A stretch of DNA of 11,289 bases. Origin: Nitrosopumilus sp. BACL13 MAG-121220-bin23. Lineage in GTDB: Archaea; Thermoproteota; Nitrososphaeria; Nitrososphaerales; Nitrosopumilaceae. Position numbers and translations under genes: made by a program. Location of the stretch: positions 1-11,289 of the forward strand of contig LIAL01000039.1 of NCBI GenBank assembly GCA_001437625.1. Reading direction: 5' to 3'. The notes under the pieces were generated by a model. The model was not told the DNA's origin. It saw nothing but the letters and a program-made list of their open reading frames with translations, and made no database searches. This document shows positions 1 to 5,068 of the stretch, one piece after another. How positions within the stretch are numbered: the stretch's first letter is position 1; the number at the start of each line of letters is the position of its first letter.

Positions 1-32
1 TAGAAATAAATTAAAAATATAAAAATATTTTT
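1..32 (-). terminator. T-rich transcription end after the tfb / small zinc protein pair
   Basis: Read on the minus strand, the bases just after the TAG stop of the cysteine-rich protein are almost pure A/T with several runs of T (TTTTT, then TTTTT again). Oligo-T runs on the non-template strand are the usual archaeal termination signal. No stem-loop is needed or seen. The call is by composition and position only, in a genome where T-runs are common. Confidence 0.35.
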
Positions 33-218
33 CTAATTTTTCTTCTTACTTCTTGGTTTTGTTCTTAAGACTGCTTTACAACAAATACACCTAACGTCAT
101 CTAAAGATAGGAAAATTCCACAAAACGTACATCTTTTTTGTCCAATTTCATACCTAATTTTGTTGGGAACTGGGTCTGCTTGATATCTTGTACAAATATT
201 TCTACAAGTTCTACCCAA
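33..218 (-). CDS. Small cysteine-rich (zinc-binding-like) protein, 61 aa
   Basis: I do not know a function. The protein has seven cysteines: C5 and C9, then C30-x2-C33, then C44, C46 and C47. The CxxC-x10-CxCC part looks like a zinc ribbon/knuckle. The C-terminus is very basic (RTKPRSKKK), so nucleic-acid contact is plausible. The start is a TTG at 218; an in-frame TAA lies two codons upstream, so no longer form is possible. A GGAG sequence (231-228 on the minus strand) is 9 nt before this TTG, a good Shine-Dalgarno spacing, and it lies inside the end of tfb. The start overlaps the tfb stop by 8 bp, so it is probably made from the tfb mRNA by translational coupling. From memory, similar small proteins with a GQKRC-x2-CG motif are common in Nitrosopumilus relatives, which supports a real gene. 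Zinc binding and any link to transcription are inference. Confidence 0.8.
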   Translation of the reverse strand: MGRTCRNICTRYQADPVPNKIRYEIGQKRCTFCGIFLSLDDVRCICCKAVLRTKPRSKKKN

Positions 219-1122
219 TTTTTACATCTCCTATTTTCATCACTATTTCTTTTTTTCTTTCTCTAATTGTGACTGCACTGATTCCTGAGATTTTTGAAAT
301 TTTCAACTGTGACACACGTTCAACTGTTATCGTTGATGCAAGATATACTGCTGCTGCTGCCATTGCCATTGGATTTTTACTAGTTGAAACTTGTTTCTTT
401 GCACACAAATCTAATATTTTAAATGCCAATCTTTGTGTTTTTTGAGAAAGTGTTAATCCTTTTGAGATTCTTGCAACAAACTCTGATGGTGAATATGCTT
501 CAGGACTTAAATCTAATTCTTTGGCAAGAAATCTATATGTTCTTTGTAATACTTTTTTCTTAATGTTTCCTGCCTCTACCACATCCTGTAGTGTTCTTGG
601 CGTATCTGTAATTCTACAAGTAATGTAAATTGTAGCACATAACATTGCAGATGTGGATCTACCTGCTAAAATTTTTCTTGCTGCAATTTTTCTAAATAGA
701 TATGCTGTTTCTTCAACAACTGATTCAGGCAATCCTAATTTTGAACTAATTGCATCTAACAGTATGAATGCTTTTTGAAATGATTTAGAAGATGCTGCTG
801 AGCGACTATTTCTATCCCACATTCTTAATCTGTAAAACATTCTTCTATTTTCTAAGGACAATGGTTTTCCTGTAACGTCTCTGTCCTTGGCTTCAATTAT
901 TGTTGATAAGCCCATGTCAATCATTTTCAATGATCTTTTTGCACCCACTCTGGAATTATTCATATAATCATTTGGATTCGAACCAACTGATTCAGAACCT
1001 TGATCCACTATTTGGTCTGATGATACGATACCACAACTACCGCATGCAATTTCGCCTGTATATGCATCTGTAATCATTTCATTTTTTTTACAATTTTTTT
1101 GATGGATTAATTCAGTTAACAT
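211..1122 (-). CDS. tfb: Transcription initiation factor TFB (TFIIB homologue), 303 aa
   Basis: TFB binds the TBP-promoter complex and recruits RNA polymerase, and contacts the BRE next to the TATA box. Visible parts in order: an N-terminal zinc-ribbon region (residues 7-32); the B-reader/linker region around GLSTIIEAKDRDVTG (71-85) followed by RRMFYRLRMWDRNSR (93-107); first cyclin fold with the TFIIB repeat signature GRSTSAMLCATIYITCR (154-170); second cyclin fold with PMAMAAAAVYLAS (251-263) and a C-terminal helix-turn-helix (about 275-293) that would read the BRE. Length is usual for archaeal TFB. Odd point: the zinc ribbon has C11, C27 and C30, but the first cysteine of the usual CPxC is missing; H7 or Q8 stands there. 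ATG at 1122 fits a TATA box centred about 25 nt upstream, so the mRNA is likely leaderless. It is transcribed away from the 1296 operon and shares its promoter region. AOA genomes carry several TFBs, so this may be a specialised one. Confidence 0.95.
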   Translation of the reverse strand: MLTELIHQKNCKKNEMITDAYTGEIACGSCGIVSSDQIVDQGSESVGSNPNDYMNNSRVGAKRSLKMIDMGLSTIIEAKDRDVTGKPLSLENRRMFYRLRMWDRNSRSAASSKSFQKAFILLDAISSKLGLPESVVEETAYLFRKIAARKILAGRSTSAMLCATIYITCRITDTPRTLQDVVEAGNIKKKVLQRTYRFLAKELDLSPEAYSPSEFVARISKGLTLSQKTQRLAFKILDLCAKKQVSTSKNPMAMAAAAVYLASTITVERVSQLKISKISGISAVTIRERKKEIVMKIGDVKIG

Positions 1123-1140
1123 GATTCCATTATGCTTTTA

Positions 1141-1176
1141 TTTTATTTAAAAGACTAGAAATTTGTTATCTAGTGG
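1141..1176 (-). promoter_or_regulatory. tfb promoter: TATA box plus upstream CCACTA element
   Basis: On the minus strand TTTTAAATAAAA (1152-1141) is a TATA box centred about 25 nt before the tfb ATG. CCACTAG (1176-1170) matches the GCACTA element seen at the other promoters here, with C for the first G, and begins 54 nt before the ATG. The element is also the left arm of a larger palindrome with the opposite promoter side. Confidence 0.65.
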
Positions 1177-1222
1177 TAATATAGGTAAAAATTACCATCT
1201 TTTTATATTTTTTTACCACTAG
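1170..1222. promoter_or_regulatory. Nested inverted repeats between tfb and the 1296 operon (candidate operator)
   Basis: A perfect 10-bp inverted repeat CTAGTGGTAA (1170-1179) / TTACCACTAG (1213-1222) spans the divergent promoter region. Nested inside it is TGGTAAT (1174-1180) / ATTACCA (1191-1197), and a further GGTAA at 1184-1188, so four GGTAA-type units occur in 53 bp. The left arm coincides with the upstream element of tfb; the right arm is 80 nt from the 1296 start, upstream of that gene's own GCACTA. This is the arrangement expected of a binding site for a dimeric regulator acting on both directions. The regulator is unknown; the nearby B12 photoreceptor-like protein is one candidate, by inference only. 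Confidence 0.5.
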
Positions 1223-1240
1223 GGTATTTTTATTTTTAAG

Positions 1241-1278
1241 GCACTAGTTTTTTTTTAATTATTTCTTTTTATAAAAAA
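1241..1278 (+). promoter_or_regulatory. Promoter of the 1296-3518 operon: GCACTA element and TATA box
   Basis: GCACTA at 1241-1246 starts exactly 55 nt before the ATG at 1296. TTTTTATAAAAAA (1266-1278) is a TATA box centred about 25 nt before the ATG, so the transcript probably begins at or next to the start codon. Confidence 0.65.
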
Positions 1279-1295
1279 TTCAGTGAAACAAAAGA

Positions 1296-1655
1296 ATGCC
1301 TCATATTGTGTTAGATGCAAAATTGAATATTTCTGATTTCTCTGTATTGTTTACTCCAATTTTTGAAAAATCACCTTTAATCAGAATTCAAAACATGTAT
1401 ATCGAATCTACTGGAATTAGTGCTTTATTTTCTGTAGTTGTAATTGATGACGCTCACCATGAGTTTTTTATTCAATTATTGTCTGGTAAAGATAGGACTA
1501 CAATTCGATTATTACCTGTAACTGATCCTGTAAAAACTGATTCAGTAAAGAAATCCTTAGCTCTACTCTGTTTACAAATTCAAAAGCATTATCCTCAGAT
1601 GAGTATTACCAAATCAAATTTATGGGATTATTTACCAAAAAAAATTGATAATTGA
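1296..1655 (+). CDS. Small MPH-starting protein, possibly tautomerase/CHMI-like, 119 aa
   Basis: Not firmly recognised. The protein begins Met-Pro-His-Ile-Val. After Met removal this would expose an N-terminal proline, as in the tautomerase superfamily, and 5-carboxymethyl-2-hydroxymuconate isomerases (CHMI, about 115-126 aa) start in the same way. The strand-loop-helix pattern with SGKDRTTIRLL (73-83) followed by a helix of about 20 residues is at least compatible with that fold. No other diagnostic residue is obvious, and the family call is weak. There is no signal peptide or membrane segment. It is the first gene of an operon: its TGA overlaps the TTG start of the next gene by 4 nt (TTGA). 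ATG at 1296 is supported by the TATA box and upstream element at standard distances. Its companions (SRPBCC, FAD oxidoreductase) suggest a role in metabolism of a small hydrophobic compound; that is inference. Confidence 0.85.
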   Translation: MPHIVLDAKLNISDFSVLFTPIFEKSPLIRIQNMYIESTGISALFSVVVIDDAHHEFFIQLLSGKDRTTIRLLPVTDPVKTDSVKKSLALLCLQIQKHYPQMSITKSNLWDYLPKKIDN

Positions 1656-2092
1656 CTGGCTGTAATATAGTACAAAAAAGCAATTTAGACTGTAATACTA
1701 TTTTTAATATCAGCACTGATGTAGAAAATTTTCATAAAATAATGCCAAAATATTTTAAATCTTTAACCATAATTAGTAATTCATTAAATGAAATAATTGT
1801 GTCTGAATCAATACATTTCTTGGGCATAAAAATTAAAATTAAAACTAAGCATGTTATTTTAAAACCAAATGTACACAAGGTGTTTATTTTGGATGGTCCT
1901 GTGAAGGGTACTTCTTTTATTGAAACATATTATTCAACTTTATCCGGAACCACAATTGAAATTTTGGTGGATTTAAAATTTCATGGCATTCTTAAATTAA
2001 TTCCATTTTTAAAATTTTTACTAATAAAAAGAATGAATTCTGTTATGTCTGAATTTATAATCTGTGCTGAGATTTATTCTAAATCTAATTAA
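1652..2092 (+). CDS. SRPBCC / START-like domain protein, 146 aa
   Basis: The sequence looks like a helix-grip (SRPBCC) protein, the fold of polyketide cyclases, aromatase/cyclases and START lipid-binding proteins, which hold a hydrophobic ligand in a deep cavity. Visible pattern: an N-terminal strand (residues 5-11); the acidic helix NTIFNISTDVENFHKIMP (about 15-32), typical of the family; then alternating strands rich in I/V/K up to about residue 115; and a long C-terminal helix (FLLIKRMNSVMSEFIIC). The short KF-HGILKLIPFLKFLL segment (110-125) is hydrophobic and might touch a membrane. The start is TTG at 1652, overlapping the previous stop as TTGA; the next in-frame Met is at residue 31 and would remove the first strand and helix, so TTG is favoured. 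It is the middle gene between a small MPH protein and a phytoene-desaturase-like enzyme, where a carrier or cyclase for an isoprenoid or other hydrophobic substrate would make sense. The substrate cannot be read from the sequence. Confidence 0.8.
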   Translation: MTGCNIVQKSNLDCNTIFNISTDVENFHKIMPKYFKSLTIISNSLNEIIVSESIHFLGIKIKIKTKHVILKPNVHKVFILDGPVKGTSFIETYYSTLSGTTIEILVDLKFHGILKLIPFLKFLLIKRMNSVMSEFIICAEIYSKSN

Positions 2093-2105
2093 ATTCATAT
2101 CTAGT

Positions 2106-2141
2106 TAGCACTATTAAATTAAGTTAGGCTCTATTAAATAG
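2106..2141 (+). promoter_or_regulatory. Internal promoter before the FAD oxidoreductase gene: GCACTA and TATA box
   Basis: GCACTA at 2108-2113 begins exactly 55 nt before the ATG at 2163. CTATTAAATAG (2131-2141) is a TATA box centred 27 nt before the ATG. The element and TATA box lie in two similar copies: TTAG-CACTATTAAAT (2106-2120) and TTAGGCTCTATTAAAT (2125-2140). So the FAD gene can be transcribed by itself in addition to read-through from the operon. Confidence 0.6.
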
Positions 2142-2162
2142 AAAAACCTACAAAAAAATTTC

Positions 2163-3518
2163 ATGTCTCTTCCTACAGTCATTATAGGTGCAGGTGTAGG
2201 TGGTTTGACTACTGGTGCTTTGTTAGCCCATGAGGGTCACGATGTAATTGTTTTAGAAAAATCAACCAAGTTAGGCGGTCGAACTGCATCAATGAAATTT
2301 AAAAATCATATTCTTGATAATGGATTTCATATTATGCCCTTTTACAAAAAATCTGCAATTTTTACTATTTTAAAAAATTTAGGTATTGAATCTAGATTAA
2401 AACTAGCGAAAGTTGATGATATTGCATTTTATGCCACAACAGGATTTCATATCTATCCTAAAGGAATGATTGATTTACTTCGGCTATCTTTAATTCCTTT
2501 TAAAAGTAGAATTCGACTTCTTAAATTATTACTTCCATTAGCATTTTCTTCAATTGAAAAAACTGAATTATGGGATGACATACCTCTAACAAAAATAACT
2601 CATGATTTGGATGCTGACACAAATGCTTTTTTTGAAGCTGTTTGTATGCTAGCTTTTGCAGACACTGCTGATCATATTTCATTAGGTGAATTTGCCCGAA
2701 CTATTATTCGTGCTAATCCCTTTAAGGGTGGCACAAGTGAATTTGCATATCCTGATGGTGGTGGATATGATTCAATATGCCATGTTCTTGGAGATTTTAT
2801 TTTAGAAAACAATGGAATTCTTAAAACTAAACAATCCGTAAAAAAAATAATTATTAAAGATTCTAAAGTTACTGGTGTTGTAGTAACTGATTCCTTAAAT
2901 TCTGAAAAAATAATTCACACCAATTCTGTTGTGGTTTCATACCCTGCATACACTGCACTAAATCAATTATTTGAAAAAAATGTTATTGATTCAAAATTTG
3001 TTGAAAAAATCAATAAATTAAATAAAACAACTTCTGTTGTTGAAGTACATTTTGCATTAAATTTACAACTAGATACTCGCCAAGTTGTATTTCCAGTTGG
3101 TAAAGATTATGTTACAAAGGGTATCTTTTTTATATCTAATATCACTCCTTCAGTTTCACCTGTTGGGGAGCATTTGATAATTGCAGGAACTCCTGTATCG
3201 CCTGATGACACTGAAGATTCTGTGAAAGTTAAAAATATCGTTACCAAAATGAAGGAAGAAATATCTTCAATTTATCCAAAATTCAATTCTGCATTACTTT
3301 GGGAACGTGCTATGGCATGGAAATTAGTTGAATCTGTTGTTAAGGAGCCTGGTAAAGTTTGGAAGTCCAAGATGCCACACCAAATTCCTGGCATTGAAGG
3401 TTTATTTTTTGTTGGTGACTCTACAATTAGCTATGGTATCGGAACTGATTCTGCAGCACACAGTTCTATCTTGTGTCACCCAAAAATTAAATCTTTTTTA
3501 AATTCTTCAAGTAACTAG
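2163..3518 (+). CDS. Phytoene-desaturase-type FAD-dependent oxidoreductase, 451 aa
   Basis: This is a flavin amine oxidase/phytoene dehydrogenase-type protein (COG1233-like). The N-terminus has the FAD dinucleotide-binding motif GAGVGG (9-14) in a beta-alpha-beta unit ending in the acidic LEK (E32), followed by the GGR motif (38-40) that contacts FAD. The C-terminal FAD motif is GLFFVGDST (413-421), followed by a GxGTDSAAHS helix. Length is slightly under the 490-510 aa usual for carotenoid desaturases such as CrtI. The substrate is therefore open: a carotenoid, another polyprenoid or an archaeal lipid precursor are all possible. No phytoene synthase is seen in the window. It follows the SRPBCC gene by 70 bp and has its own promoter with the GCACTA element. 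Its 3' end overlaps by 12 bp the convergent gene for the B12 photoreceptor-like protein; in bacteria CarH proteins control carotenoid desaturase genes. The FAD oxidoreductase call is firm; the carotenoid role is inference. Confidence 0.92.
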   Translation: MSLPTVIIGAGVGGLTTGALLAHEGHDVIVLEKSTKLGGRTASMKFKNHILDNGFHIMPFYKKSAIFTILKNLGIESRLKLAKVDDIAFYATTGFHIYPKGMIDLLRLSLIPFKSRIRLLKLLLPLAFSSIEKTELWDDIPLTKITHDLDADTNAFFEAVCMLAFADTADHISLGEFARTIIRANPFKGGTSEFAYPDGGGYDSICHVLGDFILENNGILKTKQSVKKIIIKDSKVTGVVVTDSLNSEKIIHTNSVVVSYPAYTALNQLFEKNVIDSKFVEKINKLNKTTSVVEVHFALNLQLDTRQVVFPVGKDYVTKGIFFISNITPSVSPVGEHLIIAGTPVSPDDTEDSVKVKNIVTKMKEEISSIYPKFNSALLWERAMAWKLVESVVKEPGKVWKSKMPHQIPGIEGLFFVGDSTISYGIGTDSAAHSSILCHPKIKSFLNSSSN

Positions 3519-4361
3519 TACACTATTTCGCAGGATTTTTGGAATTTCATCCAGCCTAATGTCTTTTATTATATGTCCCTCAAATTTTGGAACATCACCT
3601 GTTTGTAATGCATAACCTCCTACCAGTATTGGAATTTTACTTTGCTCTCTAATTTTTTTTGCTAATCTTTGTCCTGCTGCTATGTTATCATTAATTGTAA
3701 TTGAAATTAAAACTATGTCTGGTTTTTTCATATCTATAAATTCTAGTATGGCATCACCTGGAATTGAAGTTCCCATATTGAATACTTTGAAACCCTTGAT
3801 TGTTAGATATGTTTCAAGTACATCGCATCCTATGTGATGTTCTTCGCCTACTGGCACGCATAGCAATATTTTCTTTTTATTTCCAGAACCTGAAACCTGC
3901 TCCATGATTATTTTTACCAATGTTTGAGCTACGTTACTTGCCACATGCTCTGTTGCAATTGCTAATTTCCCTGTTTGCCAATCTGAACCTATTTTGCTCA
4001 TTACTGGTCTAAGAATTTTATCAAAGAAATCTGATATGTTAAATATTTGCACGTATTCTCTGTAAATTTTTATGCATTCTTCTATATTTCCATCTGTTAA
4101 TTTTTTAAATAATTGCTGTCTTGATTTTTTTGTGGCATCTTCTCTTTTTTGTATATCTTGTGGGTTGTAAGACGCTAAAACTGATAGAATTTTAGCATCA
4201 TTTCTAAATTCAACTGGAATGTCCTCTTTTACCACTAGTGATGCCTTGCCAAGATATTTTATGATCTCTTGTTTTGATGTCTTTTTTTTAGAATCCCAGA
4301 TACTTTTGACTAAATACAGATATTGCTCAGATTTTACTTTTTTAAACCTGATATACGCCAT
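3507..4361 (-). CDS. Cobalamin-binding CarH/LitR-like photoreceptor candidate with a non-MerR N-terminus, 284 aa
   Basis: Domains in order: an N-terminal segment (1-40) with YLYLVKSIWDSKKKTSKQ and IKYLGK, resembling the N-terminus of some IS4/IS1634-type transposases and possibly a DNA-binding unit; a linker rich in charge; a four-helix B12-binding-2 domain (about 80-155); and a Rossmann-like B12-binding domain (163-280). In the helix bundle W128 is followed by nine residues and then E138-H139, exactly the W-x9-EH signature of adenosylcobalamin photoreceptors of the CarH type. In the B12 domain E173-x-H175-x2-G178 matches the D/ExHxxG motif, so H175 is the likely cobalt ligand; S220-I-T222 and G248-G249 match the other cobalamin tail contacts. 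Bacterial CarH has a MerR helix-turn-helix at the front, which is absent here. ATG at 4361 fits a TATA box and a GCACTA element at 25 and 55 nt. It is convergent with the phytoene-desaturase-like gene. B12 binding is secure; light sensing is a strong hypothesis. A corrinoid protein for a methyltransferase is the main alternative, less likely because of W-x9-EH and the extra N-terminus. Confidence 0.92.
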   Translation of the reverse strand: MAYIRFKKVKSEQYLYLVKSIWDSKKKTSKQEIIKYLGKASLVVKEDIPVEFRNDAKILSVLASYNPQDIQKREDATKKSRQQLFKKLTDGNIEECIKIYREYVQIFNISDFFDKILRPVMSKIGSDWQTGKLAIATEHVASNVAQTLVKIIMEQVSGSGNKKKILLCVPVGEEHHIGCDVLETYLTIKGFKVFNMGTSIPGDAILEFIDMKKPDIVLISITINDNIAAGQRLAKKIREQSKIPILVGGYALQTGDVPKFEGHIIKDIRLDEIPKILRNSVLVT

Positions 4362-4380
4362 GAATCTTTTTTATATTGTT

Positions 4381-4416
4381 CGTATATAATCTGATGGTAA
4401 TATTATTTTCTAGTGC
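4381..4416 (-). promoter_or_regulatory. Promoter of the B12-binding protein gene: GCACTA and TATA box
   Basis: On the minus strand GCACTAG (4416-4410) begins exactly 55 nt before the ATG at 4361. ATTATATACG (4390-4381) is a TATA box centred about 25 nt before that ATG. The surrounding ATTTAGCACTAG matches the consensus of the plus-strand elements closely. Confidence 0.65.
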
Positions 4417-4449
4417 TAAATATTATTTATTTTTAAATTGATTTACTTG

Positions 4450-4483
4450 GCACTATGATTCGTTTTTCTTGTTTTTTAAATAT
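4450..4483 (+). promoter_or_regulatory. Promoter of the 4505-6498 operon: GCACTA and TATA box
   Basis: GCACTA at 4450-4455 begins exactly 55 nt before the ATG at 4505, and TTTTTTAAATATC (4472-4483 region) is a TATA box centred 26-28 nt before it. This geometry decides the start of the first gene: the ATG at 4505, not the in-frame TTG at 4469, which would lie upstream of the TATA box. Together with the opposite element at 4416-4411, the region holds two divergent copies 33 bp apart. Confidence 0.65.
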
Positions 4484-4504
4484 CATAAATTAAAAACTTA
4501 TTTC

Positions 4505-4690
4505 ATGGCAGAAGAACAAGAATGGGCAAATCTACTTGCTGAAATCTTTGACAAACTTACACAAAAACATGCCTCAATCACTTACGATTTTGAAAATCTT
4601 GAGATGGCTGGTAAAATAACAAAAGATGGTCAAGTAGTCCCAACAGGTACTGTTTCTCTTAGTGGGAAACTGACTATTACAGCAAAATGA
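4505..4690 (+). CDS. Small uncharacterised acidic protein, 61 aa
   Basis: I do not recognise this protein. It begins MAEEQEWANLLAEIFDKL, an amphipathic helix rich in acidic residues, followed by strands around ITYDFENLEMAGKI and a terminal TGTVSLSGKLTITAK that reads as beta hairpins. There is no signal peptide, membrane segment, cysteine or metal motif. An in-frame TTG at 4469 would give 73 aa, but it lies before the TATA box, so the ATG is chosen. It is the first gene of a compact operon; the next reading frame opens directly after its TGA. Its partners are another small unknown protein and a membrane-linked SDR protein, so it may be part of one complex with them. That is inference from gene order only. 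Confidence 0.75.
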   Translation: MAEEQEWANLLAEIFDKLTQKHASITYDFENLEMAGKITKDGQVVPTGTVSLSGKLTITAK

Positions 4691-5068
4691 GTGTGGATGA
4701 CAATGAAAAATTTTGATATCCCTGCTAATTTTTTATCTTACTTAAGTAATGGAAAATTAAGTGTAACTTGCAACGATTCCCCTACAATTAATTTTCATGT
4801 GGAAGGAAGCACAAAAATTATTGATATCATTGACATTCCGATAAAAATTACAAAAATGCCTGGATTCCTAAAACAATTATCTGAAGCAAAAGATCTTGCA
4901 AAGAATTTAGCAAAACAAAAAACTACAATTGAGGTTAGATTACGTGGTGATCCTGTATTAAAACTTGGAGAAAAAGCAAACCCTAAACTTGCAAAGATAA
5001 TAACATTGAGCAGTGATATTGAAATTACTGATTTAAGAAAACTAAAAAAATTGAGTGATGTGTTTTAA
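4691..5068 (+). CDS. Uncharacterised protein, up to 125 aa
   Basis: Not recognised. The sequence reads as beta-rich at the front (KLSVTCNDSPTINFHVEGS, residues 23-41), then a proline/glycine turn with KITKMPGFLKQLSEAKDLAKNLAKQ (53-77), an amphipathic helix, then strands (TTIEVRLRGDPVLKLG) and a basic end. The alternation and the hydrophobic/amphipathic middle could fit a lipid- or membrane-surface-associated protein; this is a guess. The start is uncertain: GTG 4691, ATG 4697 and ATG 4703 are all in frame within 13 nt; the conserved-looking part begins at MKNFDIP, so ATG 4703 is quite possible. Its TAA overlaps the ATG of the next gene by one base (TAATG), showing tight coupling to the SDR protein. 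Confidence 0.78.
   Translation: MWMTMKNFDIPANFLSYLSNGKLSVTCNDSPTINFHVEGSTKIIDIIDIPIKITKMPGFLKQLSEAKDLAKNLAKQKTTIEVRLRGDPVLKLGEKANPKLAKIITLSSDIEITDLRKLKKLSDVF

Noticed and set aside
188..445. 85-residue open frame on the plus strand with a hydrophobic start
   Set aside because: It lies fully antisense to the well-supported tfb gene; the apparent membrane segment is the complement of the helical C-terminal repeat.
3507..4361. Transposase, because of the N-terminal YLYLVKS...IKYLGK segment
   Set aside because: No DDE catalytic domain follows; the remainder is a complete cobalamin-binding module.
3507..4361. Corrinoid partner of a methyltransferase (MtaC/MtbC type)
   Set aside because: Not excluded, but W-x9-EH, the extra N-terminus and the absence of any methyltransferase gene nearby argue against it.
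4469..4504. Upstream TTG start adding 12 residues to the first gene of the 4505 operon
   Set aside because: The TTG lies before the TATA box; the ATG at 4505 has both promoter elements at the standard distances.
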